From: Syntrophomonadaceae bacterium | Lineage (GTDB): Bacteria; Bacillota; Syntrophomonadia; Syntrophomonadales; Syntrophomonadaceae | DNA: 46,358 bases | Direction: 5' to 3' | NCBI GenBank assembly: GCA_028698695.1 | Contig: JAQVWB010000002.1 | Coordinates: 1-46,358, forward strand | Shown: piece by piece, positions 8,644 to 18,008 of the stretch | Layout of the letters: each line of letters opens with the position of its first letter | How positions within the stretch are numbered: position 1 is the stretch's first letter | Translations under genes and position numbers: made by a program | Notes under the pieces: model-generated | Seen by the model: the letters and a program-made list of their open reading frames with translations, nothing else | What the model was told of the DNA's origin: nothing | Databases searched by the model: none

Positions 8644-8829
8644 ATGAATACCCCTTCCACAAAAGATATTATTGAAATTGGAAATAGCAAATATGCTGTG
8701 GTTGTTGCGGTTGCTAAACGCGCCCGTGATCTCTCAGAATTAAAAAAAGATAATGAGGATTATCGTTTATCTTCCATGGTTACTGAGGCACTGGAAGAAA
8801 TGCTGACTGGGAAAATTGTAGTTGATTAA
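8644..8829 (+). CDS. rpoZ: DNA-directed RNA polymerase omega subunit
   Basis: The 61-residue protein has the omega layout: an N-terminal segment, then NSKYAVVVAVAKRARDL, a short linker, and a C-terminal TEALEEMLTGKI helix. Omega helps fold and assemble the beta' subunit. The start ATG 8644 follows the gmk stop by five bases. The Shine-Dalgarno (TGGAGTGA) lies in the end of gmk. The gmk-rpoZ-coaBC order is widely conserved. Confidence 0.93.
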   Translation: MNTPSTKDIIEIGNSKYAVVVAVAKRARDLSELKKDNEDYRLSSMVTEALEEMLTGKIVVD

Positions 8830-8859
8830 GCCTTAAGATACTGAATAAGGAGGCAGCAT

Positions 8860-10065
8860 ATGGCTAAGACAATTGGCATTGGTGTAACTGGCGGGATAGC
8901 TGCTTATAAAATTGTTGATTTGGTTAGCAAACTGAAAAAAGACGGTTATGAAGTCATAGTAATAATGACTGAGGGCGCTGCCAGGTTTATTACGCCGTTG
9001 ACCTTTAAAACTATTAGTGGCAGAGAAGTATTAACTGATTTGTGGCAGGAGTCCCAGGAGTATAAAGTTCAACATATTGGTATTGCCGAGCAGCTTGATC
9101 TGTTGGTGATTGCTCCAGCGACAGCTAATATGGTTGCTAAAATGGCCCATGGTATTGCTGATGATCTGCTTTCTACGGTAGCATTGGCCAATACTGCACC
9201 AGTTTTAGTTGTACCGGCTATGAATACCAACATGTATTTAAATAAAATAGTTCAGGACAACCTTAGGAAGCTGATTGAATATGGATATCAAGTAATGGAA
9301 CCCGGCACCGGAATGTTAGCCTGTGGAGTGGAAGGTCCGGGGAGATTACCTGATATTGAAGTTATTTATGAACAAATTAATACTATTCTTTGCCCCCGTC
9401 AGGATTTAAGCGGAAAGAAGATAATGGTTAATGCAGGAACTACCTGTGAAGATATTGATCCGGTAAGATTTATTGCTAATCGCGGTACCGGTAAAATGGG
9501 TTACTGTCTGGCTGAAGCTGCTGTTAAACGCGGTGCAGATGTAATTCTGGTAAGTGGTAAATCAACATTGACTCCTCCAGCCGGGGTTGAATTTGTCTCA
9601 GTATGGGGTGCCAATGAAATGTGTGAAGTAATGACAAAATATCAGCCGGAATGTGATGTTATTATTGGTGCTGCTGCCGTTGGAGATTTTGGGGTTGCCA
9701 ATATAGCCGAACAAAAATTGAAAAAAACTGAAAAACGCAACACAAAACTTGTATTGGAACTGGTCGGAACTCCGGATATTTTAAAAGAGTTGGGAAAAAT
9801 GAAAAAATCCAGCCAAATAATGATAGGATTTGCTGCCGAAACGGAAAATATAATTGAGAATGCCCGTAAAAAGTTATCCAGCAAAAATCTTGATTTTATA
9901 GTAGCTAATGATGTTACCATGGAGGGTGCTGGTTTTGCTACAGATACCAATATAGTTACTATTATAACTCGTGACGGACAAATGGTTTCCCTTCCCAAAA
10001 TGACCAAGCAGGAGGTAGCGGGAGCTATTCTTGATAAACTGGTTGAATATGTTAACCAAGAATGA
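8860..10065 (+). CDS. coaBC: Bifunctional phosphopantothenoylcysteine decarboxylase / synthetase
   Basis: This 401-residue enzyme carries out two consecutive steps of coenzyme A synthesis. The N-terminal flavoprotein half (CoaC) shows GVTGGIAAYK, the catalytic His in VQHIGIAEQLD, APATANMVAKMAHGIADD, PAMNTNMY, and the Cys in MLACGVEGPGRL. The C-terminal half (CoaB), from about residue 185, shows NAGTTCEDIDPVRFIANRG, TGKMG, AAAVGDF and KLKK. Length is typical. The start ATG 8860 follows AAGGAGG. The stop overlaps the metK Shine-Dalgarno. Confidence 0.96.
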   Translation: MAKTIGIGVTGGIAAYKIVDLVSKLKKDGYEVIVIMTEGAARFITPLTFKTISGREVLTDLWQESQEYKVQHIGIAEQLDLLVIAPATANMVAKMAHGIADDLLSTVALANTAPVLVVPAMNTNMYLNKIVQDNLRKLIEYGYQVMEPGTGMLACGVEGPGRLPDIEVIYEQINTILCPRQDLSGKKIMVNAGTTCEDIDPVRFIANRGTGKMGYCLAEAAVKRGADVILVSGKSTLTPPAGVEFVSVWGANEMCEVMTKYQPECDVIIGAAAVGDFGVANIAEQKLKKTEKRNTKLVLELVGTPDILKELGKMKKSSQIMIGFAAETENIIENARKKLSSKNLDFIVANDVTMEGAGFATDTNIVTIITRDGQMVSLPKMTKQEVAGAILDKLVEYVNQE

Positions 10066-10077
10066 GGAGATGAAGAT

Positions 10078-11268
10078 ATGGCAAGGAATTTATTCACTTC
10101 GGAATCAGTTACTGAAGGACATCCTGATAAAGTAGCTGATCAAATTTCAGACGCGATATTGGACGCAATAATTGCTCAGGATCCTAATGCGCGTGTAGCG
10201 GCGGAAACTTTGGTAACAACCGGATTAGTACTGGTTGCGGGTGAGATTACTACCGATTGTTATGTCGATATTACCAAATTAGTCAGAAAAACTATCGAAG
10301 ATATTGGATATACCCGGGCTAAGTATGGTTTTGACTGTGAAACATGTGCGGTGATCACATCATTGGATGAACAGTCTCCTGATATAGCCATGGGGGTCGA
10401 TAAAGCTTATGAGGCCAAAAAAGGTGACATGACTGAAGCAGAAATTCAAGCTATTGGTGCTGGAGATCAGGGAATGATGTTTGGCTATGCCAGTAATGAA
10501 ACGGCAGAATTTATGCCTTTGCCCAGTTTGTTAGCCAACAAAATGTCTGAAAGGCTTACATATGTTCGTAAGGAGGGTATTATTCCTTATTTAAGACCTG
10601 ATGGCAAAACCCAGGTTACAGTCGAATATGAAGGCAATAAACCGGTCAGGATTGATACCGTAGTTGTATCTACTCAACACCATCCGGAAATTGAACCGGA
10701 AACTATTGAACGGGATATAATTGAGCATGTAATTAAACCGATAATTCCCGCTGAAATGCTTGACAGCCAAACCCGTTACTTTATTAATCCCACGGGTAGA
10801 TTTGTTATTGGAGGTCCTCAGGGAGACTGTGGACTTACTGGCAGAAAGATTATTGTTGATACCTATGGTGGAATGGCCCGTCACGGCGGCGGTGCTTTTT
10901 CCGGGAAGGATCCTACCAAAGTAGACCGTTCGGCAGCTTACGCGGCTCGTTATGTGGCTAAGAATTTAGTGGCTGCGGGTGTAGCTGATCGTTTGGAAAT
11001 TCAATTAGCCTATGCCATCGGTGTTGCTCATCCAGTATCTATCCGGGTAGAAACCTTTGGAACTGGCAAAATTGATGAAGATGTCATAGTCGAATTAGTA
11101 AAGCAGCATTTTGACCTAAGACCGGCTGCTATAATTCGTGATTTACAATTGCGTCGGCCCATATTTAAAAAGACTGCTGCCTATGGACATTTTGGACGTA
11201 ATGAACCTGAATTTACTTGGGAAAAGACTGATAAAGCTGAAGCAATAAAAAAACAGACCGGCTTGTAA
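10078..11268 (+). CDS. metK: S-adenosylmethionine synthetase
   Basis: This 396-residue enzyme makes S-adenosylmethionine from methionine and ATP. Signatures are [18 protein letters not shown] (ATP-binding His), [12 protein letters not shown], and [25 protein letters not shown] at 10064-10069 overlaps the coaBC stop, so the gene is coupled to coaBC. Bacillus has no metK at this position; here it is inserted between coaBC and priA and carries its own strong terminator. No SAM riboswitch is visible upstream. Confidence 0.97.
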   Translation: MARNLFTSESVTEGHPDKVADQISDAILDAIIAQDPNARVAAETLVTTGLVLVAGEITTDCYVDITKLVRKTIEDIGYTRAKYGFDCETCAVITSLDEQSPDIAMGVDKAYEAKKGDMTEAEIQAIGAGDQGMMFGYASNETAEFMPLPSLLANKMSERLTYVRKEGIIPYLRPDGKTQVTVEYEGNKPVRIDTVVVSTQHHPEIEPETIERDIIEHVIKPIIPAEMLDSQTRYFINPTGRFVIGGPQGDCGLTGRKIIVDTYGGMARHGGGAFSGKDPTKVDRSAAYAARYVAKNLVAAGVADRLEIQLAYAIGVAHPVSIRVETFGTGKIDEDVIVELVKQHFDLRPAAIIRDLQLRRPIFKKTAAYGHFGRNEPEFTWEKTDKAEAIKKQTGL

Positions 11269-11280
11269 ATAATTGAAACA

Positions 11281-11306
11281 AAAAGGCGGGCTATCCCGCC
11301 TTTTTT
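11281..11306 (+). terminator. Rho-independent terminator after metK
   Basis: The stem AAAAGGCGGG/CCCGCCTTTT (11281-11290, 11295-11304) has loop CTAT and a T run. It separates the gmk-metK unit from priA. Confidence 0.88.
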
Positions 11307-11364
11307 CTTTATATGTTTTTTAAATGTAAATATCTGATAAGTTGACATTAATTTAGGTGATAAA

Positions 11365-13749
11365 ATGTATTATGTGGATATTTTAATAGATGAACCCTCC
11401 AGAGCATTAGATCGTACATTTACATATTTGCTACCGGAAAATTTACTTGATCAGGCGGCTATAGGTAAAAGAGTTCTGGTTCAATTAGGGAATAGCTGGC
11501 GGGAAGGCTATATATTAAAAATACATAACCGGACCTCTCTGAGTAAAGTAAAACCAGTTCATAAAGTGCTTGATGAGGATACAGTAATTGACAGCACCCT
11601 TTTCGAACTGGCTGAATGGATGAGCGAACAATACATTTGCTCTCTCAGTCAGGTACTGGAAAGTATGCTTCCCTCCGTGTTGAACAAACCGAGGGAACAA
11701 TTTGTTATTCCAATATCAAATCGGGAACAGCTTAAAAAATATGATAAAGGAACTGATAAATCCTTATCTGTTTTATTGGAACATCTCAGCAACGGGAAAG
11801 AAATATCGCTGAAAGAAGCATTGAATCTTGTTGATCGTGCAGAACTTGATGCTATGCAATCAAGTGGTTTAATATATATTGGTAAAGAATACAAAGGCTA
11901 TCGGGAAAGTAAAGTTGGTTATGCATATAAGCTGAACAGTGCATCTGGATTGGTATATTCTGAAGATTTAGAGAGAAAAGCACCACGACAGGCGGAAATA
12001 ATAAACCTGCTAAAAAACACGGATTGGATCGCGCAGGAAGAACTGGAGAAGAATTATCCCCGTTCGAGTATTTCTGCTTTATTAAAAAAAGGCTATATAG
12101 AAATAATCAGACAATCTGCACAAATAACAGCGGCTAAATATGAACTAAATGTTGAACAAAAGCAGGTTATTAATACTATTAATGAATCGGTAAATGATAA
12201 TCAACCAGTCGAATACCTGCTGTACGGAGTGACCGGAAGCGGTAAGACCGAAGTATATATTAGTGCTGCCAAACATGCTATAAAGAATAACAAACAGGTT
12301 ATTGTGCTGGTTCCTGAGATTGCTCTGACCAGACATTTAATAAGTGTATTTGCCGAACGCATCCCCAGAATTCAGGTAATTCATAGTGATATGCCTGCTC
12401 TGGAAAGATATGATGCCTGGCAGAGAATTCGCAGTGGTGAAGTTGATTTGGTATTGGGTACCAGATCAGCAATATTCGCACCTTTAAGCAGGCTGGCATT
12501 AATTATTATTGATGAAGAACAGGAACATACTTATAAACAGGCTGAAACTCCCAGATATGATGCCCGGGAAGTAGCCCGTAAAAGGAGTTTGATACATTCA
12601 GCCGTTCTCGTAACCGGTAGCGCTACCCCTTCAATTGAAACCTATTGGAGAGCAATGTCCGGTAAAGCAGCCCTATTGGAATTGAACTATCGGGTTGAAG
12701 GCATACCGTTGCCCAAAATCATAATTGAAGATCGTAAGCGAACTGATAATTTAAGACGAGGAATATTTACAGCTCTTTTATTGCAAAGCATAAAATATAC
12801 ATTAGATAACGGGGAACAATGCATATTATTTCTGAATAGACGCGGTTATTTGCCCATGACGATATGCCGCCAATGTGGTAAGATAGCTACGTGTCCGGAT
12901 TGCTCAGTTGGTCTGAATTATCATAAAGATTTAAATAATTATGTTTGTCATTACTGTAATTACAGAACCACAGAACTTGTACCGTGTTCCTGCGGAAGCA
13001 GTTATTTGGATAGTATTGGTTATGGCACTCAGCGGGTAGAAACTGAAATGAAAGAGTTGTTTCCGCAGGCTGGGATCAAGCGTTTGGATTGGGATAGCAG
13101 TCGCAAGCGCGGCAGTCAGAAAAAGATTCTTGACCAGATGAAAAATGGAGAGATTGATATACTAATTGGTACGCAGATGGTTGCCAAAGGCTTTGATTTC
13201 CCGCGGGTATCACTGGTAGGAATAGTTGATGCCGACGCCATGCTCTCTTTACCTGATTTCAGAGCGGGAGAAAGAGCCTTTCAGTTGATGGTACAGGCTG
13301 CCGGACGTGCCGGCCGGGGATTAATACCTGGAGAGGTAATAATACAAACTTATCAACCTGAAAATGCAATTATTCAATTAGCTGCCAGTCAGGATTATAA
13401 GAGTTTTTATGCTTATGAGATAAAATGGCGCCGGGATTTAGATTATCCGCCGTTTACGACGCTGTTAAGGTTCGTAGTAAGTCATCGGGAAGAAGAATTA
13501 GCCCGTACAGGCATAGAGGAGATTAGGAAGCGTATAGAAGAAGCACTTGATTATTATGAGGGAGAACTGCAAATATTGGGTCCCGCTCTTTGCCCAATTT
13601 ATAAAATAGGTAATCGTTTTCGTTATCAGTTGCTGTTAAAGAGTAATAATGAATTATTATTACGAAGCGTTGGAGCATATATTGCTGATAGCAGCCGACC
13701 TGATAATGTGAAAATTGAAATTGATATTAATCCAGTCAGTATGATGTAA
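11365..13749 (+). CDS. priA: Primosomal replication restart helicase PriA
   Basis: This 794-residue 3'-5' DNA helicase restarts stalled replication forks. The N-terminal DNA-binding domain begins YVDILIDEPSRALDRTFTY. Walker A is GVTGSGKTE (Lys294), and the DEEH-type box reads IIDEEQEH. A zinc-binding insert has cysteines at 501/504, 510/513, 528/531 and 541/543. The last pair is CSC (one residue apart) rather than the usual CxxC. Motifs GTQMVAKGFDFP and QAAGRAGRG follow. The start ATG has AGGTGA about five bases upstream. It begins a long same-strand run lacking internal terminators. Confidence 0.95.
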   Translation: MYYVDILIDEPSRALDRTFTYLLPENLLDQAAIGKRVLVQLGNSWREGYILKIHNRTSLSKVKPVHKVLDEDTVIDSTLFELAEWMSEQYICSLSQVLESMLPSVLNKPREQFVIPISNREQLKKYDKGTDKSLSVLLEHLSNGKEISLKEALNLVDRAELDAMQSSGLIYIGKEYKGYRESKVGYAYKLNSASGLVYSEDLERKAPRQAEIINLLKNTDWIAQEELEKNYPRSSISALLKKGYIEIIRQSAQITAAKYELNVEQKQVINTINESVNDNQPVEYLLYGVTGSGKTEVYISAAKHAIKNNKQVIVLVPEIALTRHLISVFAERIPRIQVIHSDMPALERYDAWQRIRSGEVDLVLGTRSAIFAPLSRLALIIIDEEQEHTYKQAETPRYDAREVARKRSLIHSAVLVTGSATPSIETYWRAMSGKAALLELNYRVEGIPLPKIIIEDRKRTDNLRRGIFTALLLQSIKYTLDNGEQCILFLNRRGYLPMTICRQCGKIATCPDCSVGLNYHKDLNNYVCHYCNYRTTELVPCSCGSSYLDSIGYGTQRVETEMKELFPQAGIKRLDWDSSRKRGSQKKILDQMKNGEIDILIGTQMVAKGFDFPRVSLVGIVDADAMLSLPDFRAGERAFQLMVQAAGRAGRGLIPGEVIIQTYQPENAIIQLAASQDYKSFYAYEIKWRRDLDYPPFTTLLRFVVSHREEELARTGIEEIRKRIEEALDYYEGELQILGPALCPIYKIGNRFRYQLLLKSNNELLLRSVGAYIADSSRPDNVKIEIDINPVSMM

Positions 13750-13761
13750 GGAGGAAAACCA

Positions 13762-14220
13762 TTGGCTGTTTATAAAATATTAGATGATACTCATGAAGTG
13801 CTTAGAGCTAAATCAGTGCCGGTAACAAATATTAATGCCGGCGTATTGAGAGTGCTCGATAATATGAAAGATACTTTATATGCCTTTGATGGGGTAGGGT
13901 TGGCTGCACCTCAAATTGGAATCTCCAGGCGCATAATCGTAGTTGATATCGGAGATAATTTCCTGGAACTAATTAATCCCCAGATAATCAGTATGAGCGG
14001 GGAATGCTCCGGACGGGAAGGTTGCTTAAGCTTGCCGGGAATTGTTGCTATGATTAACCGTCCTGCCAATGTAACTGTAAAAGCATTAAACCGGAATGGT
14101 GGGGAAATTGAGATAGAGGCCGATGATCCATTAGCCCGGGCTTTACAACATGAAATTGACCATCTTGATGGGATACTTATTACTGATCGGGCTACTTCTA
14201 TCCGCCGTGAAAAGCCTTAA
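13762..14220 (+). CDS. def: Peptide deformylase
   Basis: This 152-residue metalloenzyme removes the formyl group from nascent N-terminal methionine. All three motifs are present: GVGLAAPQIG, EGCLSLPG (metal-binding Cys) and QHEIDHLDG (two metal-binding His and the catalytic Glu). The start is TTG 13762, with AAGGAGG immediately after the priA stop. The neighbour fmt supplies the formylated initiator tRNA, so the pair is functionally linked. Confidence 0.97.
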   Translation: MAVYKILDDTHEVLRAKSVPVTNINAGVLRVLDNMKDTLYAFDGVGLAAPQIGISRRIIVVDIGDNFLELINPQIISMSGECSGREGCLSLPGIVAMINRPANVTVKALNRNGGEIEIEADDPLARALQHEIDHLDGILITDRATSIRREKP

Positions 14221-14237
14221 TTCAGGAGGGTCCAATT

Positions 14238-15179
14238 TTGAAAATTATATTTATGGGTACTTCGGAATTTGCAGTACCTTCTCTGCAAGCAATCATAAAT
14301 AATGGATATGAAATATTAGGGGTTGTAACGCAACCGGACCGCCCCCGTGGCAGAGGACATAAATTACAGCCAACCCCAATAAAAGTCTATGCTCAAACTT
14401 GTGATTTGCCAATTATGCAATTTAATAAAATAAAAAGTCAGGAAGCCATTGAATGGTTTCAGGTACTACAGCCGGAAATTGTGGTGGTAGTATCTTATGG
14501 GCAGATTATTCCGGCAGAAATTATTAATTTACCTGAGTATGGATGTATAAACGTACATGCTTCTTTATTACCCGAATACAGAGGAGCAGCACCAATACAA
14601 AGAGCTATAATGGATGGTAAAACCAGGACCGGAACTACTATTATGTACATGAATGAAGGCCTTGACACCGGTGATATAATAATGCAAACAGCCGTGGATA
14701 TAGGAATTGATATGACTCATGGTGAATTGGAATCCATATTGGCAAAACAAGGGGCTGATTTATTAATTAAAGCATTACCGGCAATAAAATCCGGAAATAT
14801 CAGCAGGGTAAGGCAGGATGATACACTGGCTTCTTATGCAGCTATGATAAAACCGGAAGACGAAACCCTGGACTGGAAACAGGATGCCTGGTCGTTACAT
14901 AATCGTATTCGGGCTTTGAGTCCCCAGCCTGGTTGTTATACGGTCTATCAAGATGAGAAGCTAAAAATATTTAAAAGTCGCATGATATCAGCAGATGGGA
15001 CAGGTACTCCCGGCCTTGTCTTTTCAGCTACTAAAGAGGGTTTTATTGTTGAAACCGGTCTAGGTACAATTGAGATATTGGAACTTCAGAAAGCTGGCAG
15101 GAAAAGAATGTCGGCGCGAGATTTTATGAACGGCGGGAATATAAAACCAGGAGTGTTAATGGGCTGCCAGGGGGAATAG
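14238..15179 (+). CDS. fmt: Methionyl-tRNA formyltransferase
   Basis: This 313-residue enzyme formylates Met-tRNA(fMet) using 10-formyl-tetrahydrofolate. Seen are the N-terminal IIFMGTSEFAVPSLQAI, the formyl-THF site INVHASLLPEYRGAAPIQ, and TGTTIMYMNEGLDTGDI. The C-terminal tRNA-binding OB domain follows from about residue 205. The start is TTG 14238, with CAGGAGGG upstream. It is followed two bases after the stop by the DUF116 gene. Confidence 0.97.
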   Translation: MKIIFMGTSEFAVPSLQAIINNGYEILGVVTQPDRPRGRGHKLQPTPIKVYAQTCDLPIMQFNKIKSQEAIEWFQVLQPEIVVVVSYGQIIPAEIINLPEYGCINVHASLLPEYRGAAPIQRAIMDGKTRTGTTIMYMNEGLDTGDIIMQTAVDIGIDMTHGELESILAKQGADLLIKALPAIKSGNISRVRQDDTLASYAAMIKPEDETLDWKQDAWSLHNRIRALSPQPGCYTVYQDEKLKIFKSRMISADGTGTPGLVFSATKEGFIVETGLGTIEILELQKAGRKRMSARDFMNGGNIKPGVLMGCQGE

Positions 15180-15181
15180 TT

Positions 15182-15934
15182 TTGGAAACCAGGAAAAGGA
15201 TTTATGTGGGGTTATTAAGTGCCAGCCTTTTAGTAATGCTTGCATTGGTTTCACTTATTTGGTTTGTGGTATCAAACCGGGATTTACTGCTCAACCAGAT
15301 AGTGTTAATCATCTTGGCCGTATTGGCAATAATAATGATTGCATTTATGGGAATCGGGATAATTGCCATGGTTATTATGATTATTCGTTCCCGGACTATT
15401 CCATCATTAGAGACTATAAGCCGGGTGGTTAATGAATGGCTGTTTCCTATTACGCTATTATTAGGAAGAGCCTTGGGTATTCAAAAGGAAAAAATTCTTC
15501 GTTCCTTTATATCGGTAAATAATTATTTAGTAAGTTCAAAGTCAGAAACAGCCGCAAAAGGGAAAATTATGATTTTGGCACCGCATTGTCTGCAAAACTC
15601 CGAGTGTCAGCACAAGATTACGGTTGATGTTGAGAATTGCAAGGAATGTGGCAAGTGTAAAATTGGCGATTTGAAAAAAATTGCCCATGAACATGGGGCG
15701 GTTTTAAGGGTGGCAACTGGCGGAACATTAGCCCGCAAATATATAAAAGATACTCGTCCTGCAGCAGTAATAGCAATTGCCTGTGAAAGAGACTTGTCCA
15801 TGGGTATTCATGAAACTAATTTAATACCGGTTATGGGAGTATTAAACTGCCGACCTAACGGACCCTGTTATAATACTGACGTAGAAATAGAAAAAGTTAA
15901 TGATGCTCTACAGGTTATGAGCAAAGGAGGTTAA
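15182..15934 (+). CDS. DUF116 family membrane protein with cysteine-rich domain
   Basis: This 250-residue protein has two predicted membrane segments (about 7-30 and 35-68) and then a soluble domain with eight cysteines (136, 142, 153, 156, 159, 201, 223, 229), including CKECGKC. This pattern suggests a metal or Fe-S centre, though the function of DUF116 is not established. The start is TTG 15182, two bases after the fmt stop. It sits with a YugP-type protease between fmt and rsmB, an arrangement I associate with Clostridia rather than Bacillus. Confidence 0.8.
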   Translation: METRKRIYVGLLSASLLVMLALVSLIWFVVSNRDLLLNQIVLIILAVLAIIMIAFMGIGIIAMVIMIIRSRTIPSLETISRVVNEWLFPITLLLGRALGIQKEKILRSFISVNNYLVSSKSETAAKGKIMILAPHCLQNSECQHKITVDVENCKECGKCKIGDLKKIAHEHGAVLRVATGGTLARKYIKDTRPAAVIAIACERDLSMGIHETNLIPVMGVLNCRPNGPCYNTDVEIEKVNDALQVMSKGG

Positions 15935-15940
15935 AAAACA

Positions 15941-16618
15941 ATGTATTATTATTTAATACTTGTTCTTCCGGCATTTATTCTTTCATTATATGCACAGTTT
16001 AAGGTTAAATCTACTTTTAACCGTTATTCAGAGGTTAGATCAACCCGGGGTTATAGCGGTGCTGAAGTAGCGGCAACCATATTAAGAAATAATGGCATGT
16101 CAGGAAGCGTTGCTATTGAACCGGTAAGAGGAAGCCTTACCGATCATTATGATCCCAGTACCCGCGTGGTGCGGTTATCTGAAACTGTGTATGGAAGCAA
16201 TTCCATTTCGGCAATTGGAGTTGCTGCTCATGAAGTGGGACATGCTATACAGCATCAGCAACAATATGGACCATTGGAACTTCGGCATAAAATAGTACCG
16301 GTAACTAATATTGCCTCATCTGCTTCCATGCCCATATTATTGATTGGTCTTATTTTTTATAATACTAATTTAATTTTATTAGGCGTTATATTATTTTCCG
16401 CAGTGGTACTATTTCACCTGGTTACTTTACCGGTTGAATTAAATGCTTCGCGCCGTGCAGTAGCTCAATTAAGTGATGCGGGAGTTATAACTAATAATGA
16501 AATACCGATGGTACAGAAGGTATTGGGGGCTGCAGCTTTAACTTATGTGGCAGCTGCTCTGGCGGCGATTGCCAACCTTTTATATTATCTGATGATTTTT
16601 GCCTCCGGTGATGATTAA
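15941..16618 (+). CDS. YugP-type membrane zinc metallopeptidase
   Basis: This 225-residue protein has the zinc protease motif AAHEVGHAIQHQ (HEVGH at 97-101) and a downstream Glu in PVELNASRRA (166) that could be the third ligand. Membrane segments flank it at about 1-20, 127-142, 146-165 and near the C-terminus. It is likely an intramembrane or membrane-anchored peptidase. Substrates are unknown. The start ATG 15941 has AAAGGAGG overlapping the end of the DUF116 gene, so the two are probably co-expressed. Confidence 0.85.
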   Translation: MYYYLILVLPAFILSLYAQFKVKSTFNRYSEVRSTRGYSGAEVAATILRNNGMSGSVAIEPVRGSLTDHYDPSTRVVRLSETVYGSNSISAIGVAAHEVGHAIQHQQQYGPLELRHKIVPVTNIASSASMPILLIGLIFYNTNLILLGVILFSAVVLFHLVTLPVELNASRRAVAQLSDAGVITNNEIPMVQKVLGAAALTYVAAALAAIANLLYYLMIFASGDD

Positions 16619-16638
16619 ATAATTAGGTGATGTAATAA

Positions 16639-18006
16639 ATGAACAAGAAAAAAACAGTAATCAGCCCGGCCAGAGAAACAGCCTTAAATATATTATTTAA
16701 GGTATGTGAACAGGGAGCATATGCCAATATTACCCTGGAAAAACAAATGAGAAACTCTGATTTATCACTGGAAGACCGAAATCTGATTACCGAAATGGTT
16801 AACGGGACTATCCGTATGAGAAAGCACCTTGATTGGGTGCTTGCTCTGTTTATAAAAGGAGATATGAATAAACAGAATCCCTGGTTACGTAATATTTTGC
16901 GGATATCTGCCTATCAACTGTTATTTATGGATAAAATTGCAGAGTATGCCTGTGTTGATGATGCCGTAGAGTTAACGAGAAAGAAGGCAGGTTCGGGTCT
17001 TACCAGTGTAACTAACGGAGTGTTACGAAATATTATTCGTAATCGTGACCGTATTTCATTTCCGCAGGATACAATTGCTGATTTATGTAGTTATTATTCT
17101 CATCCCGAATGGATGGGAGAATTATTTATATCCCAATTTGGTGAAAGAACAACTAAAGATTTATTTATTTATAATAATAAACGGCCTGGACTGGTCATTA
17201 GAACTAATAGCTTAAAAATCTCCCGACCGGATTTATTGGACAAACTCAGGCAGGAAGAGGTAATATGTCATGCTGGCGATAATACCCCCTGGGGTATAGT
17301 GATTGAGTCATTACCTGTGCCAATAGACAAATTAAAAAGTTTTCAGGAAGGTGAATTTTATATTCAAAATGAAGCCTCAATGCTGGCAGCAGCTATAATA
17401 AATGCACAAAAAAATGAACTAATATATGATTTATGTTCCGGTATCGGAGGAAAAACTACACATCTGGGCGAATGCATGAAAAACCAGGGACAAATATTAG
17501 CAGTTGATATTTATAGCCGTAAACTATCTTTGTTAAAAGATAATTGCCTGCGACTGGGTATAACCAATGTAAAAACTGTGGTTGCAGATATATTGGAATT
17601 GGAAACTGATTTGAAGGCAGATAAGGTGCTATTGGATGCACCTTGTTCAGGATTGGGAGTTTTAAATAGACGCTCCGATTCCCGCTGGAATAAAAAATCT
17701 GAAGATATTAAGGAGTTGAGCCAATTACAATCCGCGATGTTGAATAAAGCAGCAAATTTGGTAACTATAGGCGGATATATAATGTATTCCACCTGTACAA
17801 TTATAGAAGAAGAGAATACGCATGTTATAGAATCTTTCCTGGAACAAAACGCAAATTTCATTGCAGTTGATTTCGAATCCCAAATCAAATTTTTCCCATT
17901 GGATGAAATTGATACAGCACAAGCCCGACAGGGTATGCTTACCATTATACCGGGAAAATACGATACGGACGGTATGTTTTATGCCTTATTAAGGAGGATA
18001 GCTTAA
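16639..18006 (+). CDS. rsmB: 16S rRNA (cytosine-967-C5) methyltransferase
   Basis: This 455-residue enzyme methylates a cytosine in 16S rRNA using SAM. An N-terminal NusB-like RNA-binding domain (about 1-150) is followed by the Rossmann methyltransferase domain. That domain shows DLCSGIGGKTTHLGE (SAM site), DAPCSGLGVLNRR (one catalytic Cys) and MYSTCTIIEEEN (nucleophilic Cys). The start ATG 16639 follows AGGTGATGT. It is close to the rlmN start, in the same order as Bacillus. Confidence 0.95.
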   Translation: MNKKKTVISPARETALNILFKVCEQGAYANITLEKQMRNSDLSLEDRNLITEMVNGTIRMRKHLDWVLALFIKGDMNKQNPWLRNILRISAYQLLFMDKIAEYACVDDAVELTRKKAGSGLTSVTNGVLRNIIRNRDRISFPQDTIADLCSYYSHPEWMGELFISQFGERTTKDLFIYNNKRPGLVIRTNSLKISRPDLLDKLRQEEVICHAGDNTPWGIVIESLPVPIDKLKSFQEGEFYIQNEASMLAAAIINAQKNELIYDLCSGIGGKTTHLGECMKNQGQILAVDIYSRKLSLLKDNCLRLGITNVKTVVADILELETDLKADKVLLDAPCSGLGVLNRRSDSRWNKKSEDIKELSQLQSAMLNKAANLVTIGGYIMYSTCTIIEEENTHVIESFLEQNANFIAVDFESQIKFFPLDEIDTAQARQGMLTIIPGKYDTDGMFYALLRRIA

Positions 18007-18008
18007 CT

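Noticed and set aside
9642-10097. 151-codon minus-strand ORF across coaBC and metK
   Set aside because: It runs over two certain genes and their junction and has no family resemblance.
11341-11346. TTGACA just upstream of priA
   Set aside because: It is only about 19 bases from the ATG, which leaves no room for a -10 element and a leader.
17511-17945. 144-codon minus-strand ORF inside rsmB
   Set aside because: rsmB has all its catalytic motifs in the plus frame, so the antisense frame is a shadow.
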